Shown in pieces: positions 52,463 through 61,740 of a DNA stretch of 64,000 nt. Both the position numbers and the translations under genes were made by a program. The notes below the pieces were generated by a model. It did not search any database. It saw nothing but the letters and a program-made list of their open reading frames with translations, and was not told where the DNA came from. This stretch comes from Cliona cf. orientalis. Its lineage: Eukaryota > Porifera > Demospongiae > Clionaida > Clionaidae. Where the stretch lies: positions 8,432,001-8,496,000 of the forward strand of contig OZ005695.1 in NCBI GenBank assembly GCA_963930775.1, given 5' to 3'. How positions within the stretch are numbered: position 1 is the stretch's first letter; each line of letters begins with the position of its first letter.

Positions 52463-52897
52463 AAGCCAAAGGCAATTGCAGGTAGACTGGCCGGGATTGG
52501 TCACCCAAGGGCCCTCATGATCAGTGGACAAAACCCGCAGGAATGTATTTGTCCATTCAGACACAATTGCAAAGAGGGAGGGGAGGGGGGATCTATAGAG
52601 CTGGGCCTAACCCAGTTGACAGCAGGCATCCGAACCGGGCCCACCCAAATTGACTGCTGGACAGTACACAACCACATGGTCTTTCAAATTAGGCAGCAAA
52701 ACTTGGCTGAAGCATTGGGTAAAAAAACTTTAATTGAATCAGGATAGCAATGGGATGACCATGGCAAAGTTGGAGAAGCTGTACTCATGCATAAGGGTAA
52801 CAATGGGACCGACTTTTTCGCTCGACTGCCAGAAAGTTACAATCGTAATATGGCTGTCTGCTTATTCATAGGTGCTATAGATAGATCCGTATTGTGA
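52463..52897 (+). pseudogene. Broken coding frame of unknown origin
   Basis: One frame stays open for about 144 codons apart from a single TAG at 52745-52747. The part before the stop contains KPKAIAGRLAGIGHPRALMI and QECICPFRHNCKEGG. The part after it, in the same frame, contains HGKVGEAVLMHKGNNGTDFF and RLPESYNRNMAVCLFIGAID, ending at TGA 52895-52897. The segment is richer in GC than its surroundings and the residues on both sides of the TAG look coding. That suggests a decayed gene or mobile-element fragment, or an exon spliced around the stop. A pyrimidine-rich TTGATTTTTTAAG precedes it. I do not recognise the family. Confidence 0.35.
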
Positions 52898-53790
52898 TAA
52901 GCCATCCCCATCCTACACATCTGAGGGCCATATTCATGGCAATGATTCTGTATCTTTGTGCCTGAGGCCTTTGGCTTGGCAGCACCATGTGCACCAAATA
53001 TAGCACAGTTAAAGCATGCGCATCAGCTAATACTAGCATACTGAGGTGTGTGATTAGACACTGAGCGCCGAATTGGCGGTAACCGCGCGGGGGTAGAGTT
53101 AGCTTTGACAGCTGCAGCCGTATAAGTCAAGTTAATTTCATTAACTAACCCTCTACAGGATACTCCTCCTAGCCAGTACTGTAGGGCCTAACCATACATG
53201 TATGCACTGAATTGAGCTGCATGCAATCTTGCGCTGCGCATTCAAAGGTAGAACAGAACTTTTGAACAATTTTTTTTTCAAGTTTTGTTTTCCTTTTTCA
53301 GGTGTGCACACTGACATACATACATAATACACACAAAACAAGACAAAAGACTGAAGAGAAAAGATGTATAAGGGTTATTAGGGTACATTAGGATTAAGGG
53401 TAACTACTTAACATAATATTATGTACACTATTTTACAAGTAAAAATTAAAGTTTGCTATCATACAACAAAAAAGCAATGCCAGCATTGAAAATCGCTGTA
53501 TGGTTTATCTACGTATTTTTAAAAATTAAATTAAAAAATCTAGCTAGGTACAAGTAAGTAAACTATGTACAAGTTACAGAAGAGAAGAATGAAGAAAAAT
53601 AAATAATACCTGTAGAACATGAAATGATTGGTGGATAAATACTGAATTGAATCAGTGAACAGATTTGATTGCGTTTTAGTTCAAATCATAACCAGCCACT
53701 GTATCACAGTGTCTTCACAAGATGGCCGGCTGAAGATCGTAACAAACGACCACGACTCCTTCGTGGTGTGTGTGTGCCCCTAGCTCACTC
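52898..53790. other. 3' flank of the kinase array
   Basis: No gene seen. A GC-rich patch with GCGCCGAATTGGCGGTAACCGC lies near 53065. I found no clear AATAAA on the minus strand after the stop of the first kinase gene. Confidence 0.35.
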
Positions 53791-54819
53791 CTAGAAGGCG
53801 GTAAGTGGCGTCAGGTGTTGATTTTGAGGTGGGTAGAATAGGTCAGAGCTGAGCCCACACTGAGAGTGCTCGGGCACCATGTTGGTAAGGTGGTAAATGT
53901 GTTGCCTCTCGTATAGACTGTCGCTGAGGGGAATGTAGGAGCTGATCAGCCAGGTGTCGTGGAGGTAGCTATAGACCTCGGTGATGCTGCATCTGTCCTC
54001 GGGGTGCATTGCGAGCATCTGGTTGAAGAGGGTGAGGAGCCTGGGTGAGAAACTCTGCCACATGCGTGGAGGCTTGATCGATACTCCGGTCTGCCACTGG
54101 ACGAATTCGTTATAGTTGGGGTCGCTGAGTGTGGCTTGCTCCCAGGGAAAGCTGCCAGTCAGCATGCAGAAGAGGAGTACACCTACTGACCACACGTCAC
54201 AGGAGGGGTTAGCGTAGAAGCCAATTTCATCTGAGGCTGTGCATATCTCTGGAGGGGTGTAAGGGATGCTGCCACAGACTCTTGGAACGTGTGTACCAGT
54301 TCTTAGGGTCATTCCAAAGTCAATCAGTCTGATTGAAGATCCCTCTTTGTCTGCAAGAACGATGTTCTCGGGCTTGATGTCTCTGTGTACCAGCTTCTTG
54401 CTGTGCATGCACTCGACTGCTTCGCAGATCTGTTCCAGGTATCTTCTCACTTTGGTCTCTGGTAGTCCCACCTCTGGCTCTATGGCGTCGAACAAGTCGC
54501 CTCCAGGTGCGTAGTCCTGCACCATAACGTATGACGTCTTCGTCTCGTAGGCCGTATCGTGGGTGGTGATGATGTTCGGATGCTTCGAGAGGTGCTTGCT
54601 GTACTTCAGTTCCCGCTTGAAGTCGGCGCGCTTGGTACCTGCCTTGCTAATGGCCTTGATAGCGACTCGCTGGCCCGTCGTTCGGTCGTCGGCAATCCAC
54701 GTAGTGCCGTACGTACCCTTGCCGGCCTGCTTGACAAAGGTGAATCGCTCGTCCAAGCTCGTCTGGTAGGTGGTGGTGTTTGTAGCTTCTCCTTCCATTG
54801 CTAAGTTTGGCGCTTTCAA
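53791..54819 (-). CDS. SBK-like serine/threonine kinase, copy 1
   Basis: A single-exon kinase of 342 aa; the ATG at 54798 (MEGEATN) is an alternative start. Motifs: glycine loop GKGTYG (33-38), VAIK lysine 55, helix-C glutamate 70 (DFKRE), HRDIKPEN (145-152), DFG (167-169), PPE in place of APE (189-191), CDVWSVG (207-213), and arginine 276 (EDRCS). All catalytic residues are present, so it should be active in phosphotransfer. GDLFDAIEPEVGLPE, GSIPYTPPEIC and GSFPWEQA with EFVQWQ match the animal SBK group (SBK1-3) better than other kinases I know. SBK1 is 424 aa with a proline-rich tail; here the tail is short (QCGLSSDLFYPPQ..TAF) and lacks one. It is the most 3' member of a same-strand array and has a TATA box 102 bp upstream of the first ATG. 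The kinase call is very sure, the SBK affinity likely. Confidence 0.88.
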   Translation of the reverse strand: MKAPNLAMEGEATNTTTYQTSLDERFTFVKQAGKGTYGTTWIADDRTTGQRVAIKAISKAGTKRADFKRELKYSKHLSKHPNIITTHDTAYETKTSYVMVQDYAPGGDLFDAIEPEVGLPETKVRRYLEQICEAVECMHSKKLVHRDIKPENIVLADKEGSSIRLIDFGMTLRTGTHVPRVCGSIPYTPPEICTASDEIGFYANPSCDVWSVGVLLFCMLTGSFPWEQATLSDPNYNEFVQWQTGVSIKPPRMWQSFSPRLLTLFNQMLAMHPEDRCSITEVYSYLHDTWLISSYIPLSDSLYERQHIYHLTNMVPEHSQCGLSSDLFYPPQNQHLTPLTAF

Positions 54820-54920
54820 TATAGGTTGAAATCAAGAGCGATATCCAGTTGCCACAGCGCTATCGGCACCTGCTCAAAAGTTTCTGTTTGTTAATTTGCC
54901 TGCAGGCTCTGCCGCAAGGT

Positions 54921-54927
54921 TTTTATA
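54921..54927 (-). promoter_or_regulatory. TATA box of kinase copy 1
   Basis: TATAAAA on the minus strand (context GACTATAAAAACC), 102 bp before the ATG at 54819 and 123 bp before the one at 54798. Confidence 0.65.
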
Positions 54928-55826
54928 GTCGGGACGACCGCTACACCCACATCCTGTCCAGACAGTCTGGCTGGGATGTGAAATTCCATGCGACATAATT
55001 AATTTATGGGATCGGGATCGAGTGCTATGGTGACGACCATTACCAACTAAAAATTAATGCCCAGGAAGCTGTAGCAAGAGTAAATTTACTCTTGGCTGTA
55101 GTGTGTGCCAAAAAAATTTCAGCATTTACACCAGGCTGATATTGATTTTCACATTATAGTGATCATACAGAGAGTAATGAGTTTTTCACTCATTAGAGCT
55201 AGTCAGAACACAAGACTATACTGATGCACACTCACATATGCACACCAAGCGAATTTTGGGCATGCAGTAGCTGATTAATACATTGCTGCTGTGGTAGCAG
55301 TTGAGTTTCTCTCCTGCATTGCACATAGCTAGCTGCTATTTGCAGATCCATGCACATTCACTGCCCTCTGCTTAGCTATCTACATAGCTATGGACATTTC
55401 GCGCTTCGCATGTGTATAGCGTAGTTTGCTCAGTAAGTTTTCAGTGAATGTCAATTTTCTTTTTCAAATTTTAGTTCCACCATCAGAACATCACACAAAT
55501 ACATACAACATAAACACCAAGACAAGTACTTCAGACAAGACACAAAAATTGAAAACCTGTGTACAAATTAGTTGCCAAATTTGTCAAAAAAATTACATGG
55601 GCAGAGTGATCAATGCTAGTTGGATAAGTTGGGTTAAAAAAAAATTACAAAATTGAACTAGCAAAAAGATTGGATTGAGTTCAAATGAATTGGGAGTGCC
55701 AAATCAGTGATATTGGGCACAATTCGTCAAGTCTTCAATTGATGAATTTGGGAGAACACACTGCCGATTGCTTGCTTGCTGTGCATCAGCACCAGATTGA
55801 GCAATAGTTTTTTTCTTCGAAACAGC
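54928..55826. other. Spacer between kinase copies 1 and 2
   Basis: Contains one GACGACCATTACCA word (55033-55046), the perfect 18-bp palindrome AAGAGTAAATTTACTCTT (55076-55093), and a small hairpin around GTAATGAGTTTTTCACTCATT (55171-55191). No coding frame of note. Confidence 0.5.
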
Positions 55827-56771
55827 TTAGAATGCAGTAACTGGTGCTGCTAGGTGTTGACTGGATGGGTAGATTAGTTCAGAACTCAGCCCGCACTGCT
55901 GCGATGAAACGTGAGAGTAGATCTCGAAAGCATCGTAAGTGTTGAGCCAAGCATCGTTGAGATACTTGTAGACTTCAGTGATGCTGCACCTGTCCTCGGG
56001 GTGCATTGCGAGCATCTTCTTAAAGAGGGTGAGAAGTTTGGAGGAGAATTTTTGCCAGGCACGAGGAGGCTTGTTGGTAGCTCCGCACTGCCACTGGACG
56101 AATTCGTAGTAGTTTCGGTCACTGAGTGTGGCTTGTTCCCAGGGAAAGCTGCCAGTCAGCATACAGAAGAGGAGGATGCCCACTGACCACACGTCACAAG
56201 ATGGATCAACTAGGAATCCAATGTCGTCTGGAGCATTGCAGATCTCTGGAGGAGTGTAGGGGATGCTGCCACAGACTCTTGGAACGTGTGTACCGACTTT
56301 GAGGGTCATTCCGAAGTCGATCAGTTGCACTGATGATCCCTCTTTGTCGGAGAGAACGATATTCTCTGGCTTGATGTCTCTGTGTACAAGGTTTTTGCTG
56401 TGCATGTACTCGACTGCTCTGCAGATCTGTCCGAGGTACGCTTTCGCTGTGGACTCTTTCAGTCCGACCTCGGGCTCGATAGCGTCGAATAAGTCACCAC
56501 CCGAGGCGTAGTCTTGCACGGTCACGTACGAGGTCTTCGTCTCGTAGGCCGTATCGTGAGTTGTGATGATGTTCGGGTGTTTGGAGAGGTACTTGGCGTA
56601 TTTCAACTCTCTCTTAAAGTCGCTTCGGCCGGTGTTGTTCTTGCTGATGGCCTTGATGATCACTCGCTTGCCAGTCATCACGTCCTCGGCAATCCATGTG
56701 GTGCCGTAGGTTCCCTGGCCTGCCTGTTTCAGGAAAGTGTAGCGCTCGTCGAGGCTCATTTCGACTGCCAT
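55827..56771 (-). CDS. SBK-like serine/threonine kinase, copy 2
   Basis: A single-exon kinase of 314 aa, start MAVEMSLDERYTF. Motifs: GQGTYG (18-23), VIIK lysine 40, helix-C glutamate 55, HRDIKPEN (130-137), DFG (152-154), PPE (174-176), CDVWSVG and EDRCS. All catalytic residues are intact. It is closest to copies 1 and 3 by eye. The C-terminal tail QCGLSSELIYPSSQHL..TAF repeats that of copy 1, so the tail is a conserved feature beyond the kinase fold and could be a docking or substrate-like segment (inference). The TATA box is 86 bp upstream. Upstream at about 56947-57000 the words ATAGCCATAGC(A/G)CTAACAT occur twice, a possible control element. The likely role is cytosolic signalling; the substrate cannot be told from sequence. 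Confidence 0.9.
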   Translation of the reverse strand: MAVEMSLDERYTFLKQAGQGTYGTTWIAEDVMTGKRVIIKAISKNNTGRSDFKRELKYAKYLSKHPNIITTHDTAYETKTSYVTVQDYASGGDLFDAIEPEVGLKESTAKAYLGQICRAVEYMHSKNLVHRDIKPENIVLSDKEGSSVQLIDFGMTLKVGTHVPRVCGSIPYTPPEICNAPDDIGFLVDPSCDVWSVGILLFCMLTGSFPWEQATLSDRNYYEFVQWQCGATNKPPRAWQKFSSKLLTLFKKMLAMHPEDRCSITEVYKYLNDAWLNTYDAFEIYSHVSSQQCGLSSELIYPSSQHLAAPVTAF

Positions 56772-56856
56772 TTCTTAAGTGGTTTGTCTTTGATAAAAGA
56801 TAGAGAACTTGAGCTGTTCAATTCTTGTGTTGCTTCAGTGGCTCACCTTGAGCGCC

Positions 56857-56863
56857 TTTTATA
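56857..56863 (-). promoter_or_regulatory. TATA box of kinase copy 2
   Basis: TATAAAA on the minus strand (GCGCTATAAAAGGCGC), 86 bp before the ATG. Confidence 0.7.
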
Positions 56864-57925
56864 GCGCGCTAGCGTCAGTGCGAGCGCCGAACAGTCTGGC
56901 CTGCGCGACCTTTTCCGATCCTACCCGGATGCGTACATTGCGGGTGTATTATAGCCATAGCACTAACATCCAGTGTATGATAGCCATAGCGCTAACATGC
57001 GTGCATGTCCACTATACTATAGTTTTAGCTCTATGGCGTTGGTGCTCGAGACTGATCTAAGCTATCTATGTCATTTTGCTACTTGAGACACTGTCACACA
57101 TAAAATTGTCTCCAAGATCTTAGCTAGTCTGTATCCCATGACCTTCTGAGGGGGCCACCTCACTTGGACAGCCACTGCTATGTTCCTATTATGTGTGTAG
57201 GTGGTGCATGCAGAATTGCCATTTAATTTTTGACAGAAGAAAAATATCATAATAATATTATTATAGTGTTCCTCGCATGCATGCTCAGTTGCCTTAATTG
57301 TTGCATTATCAACCAGATAGTAAGCGCTAGCTATCCTGACTCTGTCACTGATGATAGTGAAACATGCACACAGACTAGTACATAGCAGCTACAGCTATAG
57401 CACTCTGAAGTGATTTCTGATTAGTAGCTAAGTACTAGTGATGCAGTGTTCATCATGGCTCAAACTTTACCAGCACCTTGGCTAGCACTATTCACCAAGC
57501 ACACATATTATACATGAGCTAGCGAGCGCTTAAGATAATTCGTCACCTTAATTAACACGAGCTTTTTAGTATATAGCACAATCTCTGAGTCAATAATAAA
57601 TTTTTTATCAAAGCAAATTGACAGGTATTTACATGATGACATATATTAAAAAATTTTTTACTAACAAAAATAATATTAATGAATCAAAAATACCATACAG
57701 TATTTTAATCCAAAGTTCTGAGTTAATATCAGCCATGTCCAACGTATTACATGTGCCATAACTGGAATATAATGGCACTTTTGATTCTCCATGCAGATTG
57801 AGTCAGTATCCATCCATCCATGCAGGTTATCCGACGCAAATATTAGTGCACTGGAAAGCCAACGTAGTCGCTGATGATCAGAATGGTTATTCGTTCCAAT
57901 AATAACAATGATATTATTATTGCAT
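56864..57925. other. Spacer between kinase copies 2 and 3
   Basis: Holds the twin ATAGCCATAGC(A/G)CTAACAT words (about 56951-57000) upstream of copy 2. The remainder is AT-rich, with a poly-T/A stretch near 57600-57675. No gene seen. Confidence 0.45.
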
Positions 57926-58879
57926 TTAAAGATTGGTGAGCTGAGGAATGCACTGGTTTGGTAGATGTGTTGACTTGGAGTTGAAATCACACTGCTTAGC
58001 TGCAACGTGAGAGTAGATATCGAAATCGCCGCCTGCACGGTAAACGTTGAACCACGAGTAGCTGAGATACTTGTAGACGTCGGTGATGCTGCATCTGTCC
58101 TCGGGTTGCATTTTTAACATCTTATTGAAGAGCGAAAGAAGCTGAGGTGAGAATCGTTGCCAGGCACGAGGAGGCTTGCTGGTATTTCCGCACTGCCACT
58201 GGACGAATTCACAGTAGTTGGGGTCGCTGAGTGTGGCTTGCTCCCAGGGAAAGCTGCCAGTCAGCATGCAGAAGAGGAGGATGCCCACTGACCATACGTC
58301 ACAAGATGGGTCGACAAAGAATCCAATGTCATCTGGAGCATTGCAGATCTCTGGAGGGGTGTAGGGGATGCTGCCACAGACTCTTGGAACGTGAGTTCCA
58401 ATTTTCATTGTCATTCCAAAGTCAATCAGTTGCACTGATGATCCCTCTTTGTCAGCTAGAACAATGTTCTCTGGCTTGATGTCTCTGTGCACGAGGTTTT
58501 TGCTGTGCATGTATTCGACTGCTTCGCAGATCTGATCAAGATACGCTTTTGCTGTGGACTCCTTCAGTCCCACCTCGGGCTCGATAGCATCGAACAAGTC
58601 TCCGCCTGAGGCGTAGTCTTGCACGGTCACGTATGAGGTCTTCGTCTCGTATGCGGTGCTGTGAGTTGTGATGATGTTCGGGTGCTTGGAGAGGCTCTTG
58701 GAATAGTAAAGCTCCCTCTTGAAGTCAGCGCGGCTTGTGTTATTCTTGCTGATGGCCTTGATGATCACCCGCTTGCCAGTTACTGTATCTACAGCTGTCC
58801 AGGTGGTGCCGTAGGTTCCCTGGCCCGCTTGCTTCTCGAAGGTGTAGCGCTCGTCGAGGCTAAGTTCTACTGCTGCCAT
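57926..58879 (-). CDS. SBK-like serine/threonine kinase, copy 3
   Basis: A single-exon kinase of 317 aa, start MAAVELSLDERYTF. Motifs: GQGTYG (19-24), VIIK lysine 41, glutamate 56, HRDIKPEN (131-138), DFG (153-155), PPE (175-177), CDVWSVG, and QPEDRCS where the others have HPEDRCS. The catalytic set is complete. The tail is diverged: AAKQCDFNSKSTHLPNQC takes the place of the QCGLSS..YP..TAF tail of copies 1 and 2, so whatever the tail does has been altered here. The TATA box is 91 bp upstream. The spacer to copy 4 is the longest in the array because of a local insertion. It probably phosphorylates proteins on Ser/Thr; targets are unknown. Confidence 0.9.
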   Translation of the reverse strand: MAAVELSLDERYTFEKQAGQGTYGTTWTAVDTVTGKRVIIKAISKNNTSRADFKRELYYSKSLSKHPNIITTHSTAYETKTSYVTVQDYASGGDLFDAIEPEVGLKESTAKAYLDQICEAVEYMHSKNLVHRDIKPENIVLADKEGSSVQLIDFGMTMKIGTHVPRVCGSIPYTPPEICNAPDDIGFFVDPSCDVWSVGILLFCMLTGSFPWEQATLSDPNYCEFVQWQCGNTSKPPRAWQRFSPQLLSLFNKMLKMQPEDRCSITDVYKYLSYSWFNVYRAGGDFDIYSHVAAKQCDFNSKSTHLPNQCIPQLTNL

Positions 58880-58969
58880 TGTTCACTTGTGTATAGTCTC
58901 AGACTCAAGTTCAATAGCTCAACTAGCGGCCAGGATTTGTTGTGTCTTGCCAGAGTGGCTCTCTTCCCA

Positions 58970-58976
58970 TTTTATA
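58970..58976 (-). promoter_or_regulatory. TATA box of kinase copy 3
   Basis: TATAAAA on the minus strand (CAGCTATAAAATGGGAAG), 91 bp before the ATG. Confidence 0.7.
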
Positions 58977-59425
58977 GCTGCTGTCCGTGTCAATGGGATG
59001 CCTGGTATGGAAAGGGTCGTGAGCGTCCGTATGTACTGTACAAGATATGCGCCCCGGCCGATAGGGGCGAAATACAGTAACTTGGATAGTTAACAGATCA
59101 AATGGATACTAGCCAATTATTAGCTTTAGACAATTCTTTGGTCAATTGCAAAGGCTTTGTATAGTGTGAAAATTCCTCAATTATATATCAATACACTTGA
59201 ACTTTGATCATTGGTCTGCAACAAAAGAAATGTCGTACACCTTGCTTAGAAATCAACAGAAATCAGCAGAATCAATCAAGAAATCACTAGAAATCATCCA
59301 ATGAAATCGCTTGCGGTTGCGGGTCTGCCCATCACTTACTGATTGTCTGAGACTGGACTCATGGTATGCTGCAGAATGGTTTCACCAATGAAAAAATCTG
59401 CAGGCATCATGCAATCAAGTGAAAA

Positions 59426-59626
59426 GACGACCATTACCATTTAATTTTTGATATCTCCATGTAATATTCCAGGGGTGTTCATAGTTGCTTGCAGTTCATA
59501 GTATGCACTATGAAACAATGAAACAGTATACTGGTAGTTAGTTGTGAATTAGCCTAAAAAAAAGATTCACTATACTTGAGAACAATCTAACAATCCGAGT
59601 TTATTAAAAAGACGACCATTACCATT
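59426..59626. repeat. GACGACCATTACCATT words marking unit joints
   Basis: GACGACCATTACCATT occurs at 59426-59441 and 59611-59626. It recurs with one change at 62002-62017, and in part at 55033. Three of the four follow AAAA or AAAAA, and two continue into TTTTTGATAT. All four are in inter-kinase spacers and none inside a gene. They could be remnants of the ancestral duplication boundary or a shared control site. Confidence 0.6.
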
Positions 59627-59735
59627 ATTTATATAGGTCAAGTATTTCTGGAATACATACAAGCCGAGAATAATGAGATCTTACATTGCTGTAGGTATAT
59701 CATGATTTTGCTGCCATTTGAATAATAGTTAGACA

Positions 59736-60022
59736 CCGAGGACAAGGGATCTACAGTATTTAGCATCCCAATGGCCCTAAGCTGAGCGTGTTACTAAGGG
59801 GACAGAGGGATGCTAAATACTGTGGATCCCATTGGCCAAGTTATTTAGAGTTTACAACAGCTATTTGGCCTTGGAGCTCTCCATAATTACCATGGATCCT
59901 ATTGGCCAAAATTTACAAGTAACTACCTAGTAAAGCCTACAGGTAACTAAGCTACTTAGTTACCTGCTATTGACCAATCAGATTACAGGAAAGTGGCAGT
60001 AAATTTTAAACCACTTTAGACA
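59736..60022. mobile_element. 287-bp insertion with inverted repeats in unit 4
   Basis: Unit 5 lacks this segment; there only 12 bp separate the equivalent TTAGAC words. Here TTAGACA stands at both edges (59729-59735 and 60016-60022), like a target-site duplication. Inside, 59746-59769 and 59807-59830 form an inverted repeat matching at 23 of 24 positions. At 59941-59965 AGGTAACTAAG-CTA-CTTAGTTACCT is a perfect 11-bp stem. GGATCC(C/T)ATTGGCCA occurs twice (59824 and 59895). No coding frame. It is probably a small non-autonomous element inserted after, or lost from one side since, the duplication. Confidence 0.55.
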
Positions 60023-60394
60023 AGACGTGTAGCCTACGTAAAACTTTTTCAGGGTACATGTATCTTAATAATATTATTTTAAGGTTTAGGATTAAAATAT
60101 CAGGGACTTGCTAACTACTGTTTGCATCCATGCAATAATAAATTATACATGTGGTGTACAATAGTAGTCAAATAGGGCCTGCTATTTTGACGACCTTTTC
60201 CAAACAATGATAACAGATCATTGGCAGAGCAATGCCAGCACTGCACGAATGTCACAAAAAATGAGTGGTAATACAATAAAAGACCTATGTAAATTACAGA
60301 AAATAACTTTGAGGTGATACCAGTGGATTAGACCTGTGTGAATAATAATAAATGTATGATGGAATTTAGTTGGTGAGACTGACAAGTGACAAAC

Positions 60395-61288
60395 TCAAAA
60401 AGCGGCAAGTGGCATAGAGAGATGAGAGTAAACTTCAAAGTTATCACTGTAGGATGGAAAAGAGAGGAACCACGAATCACTGAGGTACTTGTAGACCTCA
60501 GTGATGCTGCACCTGTCCTTGGGGTGCATTGCGAGCATTTTCTTGAAGAGAGAGAGAAGTTGAGGTGAGAATATTTGCCAGGCACGAGGAGGCTTGCTGG
60601 TAGCTCCACACTGCCACTGGACGAATTCATAGTAGTTGGGGTCGCTGAGTGTGGCTTGCTCCCAGGGAAAGCTGCCAGTCAGCATGCAGAAGAGGACGAT
60701 GCCTACTGACCACACGTCACAAGAAGTGTCGACAAAGAAGCCAACCTCATCTGAGGCATTGCAGATCTCTGGAGGAATGTAAGGGATGCTGCCACAGACT
60801 CTTGGAACGTGAGTGCCAACTTTTTCTGTCATTCCAAGATCAATCAGTTGCACTGATGATCCCTCTTTGTCAGCTAGAACAATGTTCTCTGGCTTGATAT
60901 CTCTATGCACAAGATTTTTGCTGTGCATGAATTCAACAGCTCTGCAGATCTGACCGAGGTACTTCTTTGCCGTGGACTCCTTCAGTCCCACCTCGGGCTC
61001 GATGGCATCAAACAGGTCACCTCCTGAGGCGTAGTCTTGGACCATAAGGTAGGAGCTCTGAGTCTCATAGGCAGTATTGTGAGTTGAAACGATGTTTGGA
61101 TGCCTTGAGAGGTACTTGGAGTACCTCAATTCCCTCTTAAAGTCAGTTACGCTTGAACAGACCTTGTTGATTTCCTTAAAGACAAGGAGTTTGCCAGTCA
61201 CAGTGTCTTCAGCTAGCCAGGCAGTGCCATAGCTTCCTTGGCCAAGTGGCTTCAAGAAAGTGTAACGTTTATCAGGGCTGTGATCCAT
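60395..61288 (-). CDS. SBK-like kinase, copy 4 (DLG variant)
   Basis: A single-exon kinase of 297 aa, taking MDHSPDKRYTF at 61288 as the start. The frame is open for 41 more codons upstream, but that part spans the TATA box at 61349-61355 and has no counterpart in copies 1-3. Motifs: GQGSYG (16-21), LVFK lysine 38, glutamate 53, HRDIKPEN (128-135), and DLG instead of DFG (150-152; codons 60833-60841). PPE, CDVWSVG and KDRCS are also present. Mg-binding Asp and catalytic Asp are kept, and DLG occurs in some active kinases, so activity is plausible but regulation may differ. The tail is shortened to SHLSMPLAAF. It is about 97% identical to copy 5 (eight differences seen). Confidence 0.88.
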   Translation of the reverse strand: MDHSPDKRYTFLKPLGQGSYGTAWLAEDTVTGKLLVFKEINKVCSSVTDFKRELRYSKYLSRHPNIVSTHNTAYETQSSYLMVQDYASGGDLFDAIEPEVGLKESTAKKYLGQICRAVEFMHSKNLVHRDIKPENIVLADKEGSSVQLIDLGMTEKVGTHVPRVCGSIPYIPPEICNASDEVGFFVDTSCDVWSVGIVLFCMLTGSFPWEQATLSDPNYYEFVQWQCGATSKPPRAWQIFSPQLLSLFKKMLAMHPKDRCSITEVYKYLSDSWFLSFPSYSDNFEVYSHLSMPLAAF

Positions 61289-61348
61289 TGAGCTATAGAG
61301 AGTTACTAGACTTAGAAAACTGCTTGCACTATTTGAGTTGAGCACCAC

Positions 61349-61355
61349 TTTTATA
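61349..61355 (-). promoter_or_regulatory. TATA box of kinase copy 4
   Basis: TATAAAA on the minus strand (CTACTATAAAAGTGG), 61 bp before the ATG at 61288. A transcript starting about 30 bp downstream would exclude the longer upstream frame, which decides the start codon. Confidence 0.7.
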
Positions 61356-61453
61356 GTAGCTGACATGGTCAGAAATAGATAGATAAGTAGTACACAATTT
61401 GTATACAACATTCAAGGCACTGCACAACATGAGAGGAATAAATCAGTGCACAC

Positions 61454-61740
61454 GCACTTACTGAAGTCTCTATGGATATTTGCTGCGTGCAGCATCAAGA
61501 GTCCGATGTTGACATATGTTTGGCATAAGGGACATGTAGCTGCACGCGCATTTGCTTAAACCATCGAGGGTATTTGCTGCATGCGTCCCCATCAAGTGTA
61601 TGATAGCTATTATTATATTATTATGTTTGGTAGTGGAACATATTGCAGGTATGCATTACATGAACCAGTGTGCTGCTGCATGCACACTTACTAAAGACAC
61701 TGAGGATATTTGCCGCGTGCACCCTCATCAAGTGTGTGAT
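61454..61740. repeat. Three diverged 60-bp repeats upstream of copy 4
   Basis: Copies at about 61454-61510, 61547-61609 and 61682-61740 share CACTTACT(G/A)AAG or a diverged form, G(A/G)GGATATTTGC(T/C)GC(G/A)TGC, and CATCAAG(T/A)GT..GAT. The same triplet lies upstream of copy 5. They sit 100-400 bp before the TATA box, so a control role is possible. Confidence 0.65.

Noticed and set aside
58231..58479. Plus-strand frames opposite the kinases (about 82 codons each, repeated in copies 1-5)
   Set aside because: They are antisense shadows of conserved kinase codons (for example opposite CDVWSVG to HRDIKPEN); their similarity follows from the kinase sequence.
61289..61411. Hydrophobic N-terminal extension of kinase copy 4 as a signal peptide or anchor
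   Set aside because: It overlaps the TATA box and is absent from copies 1-3; it is most likely promoter DNA that happens to be open.
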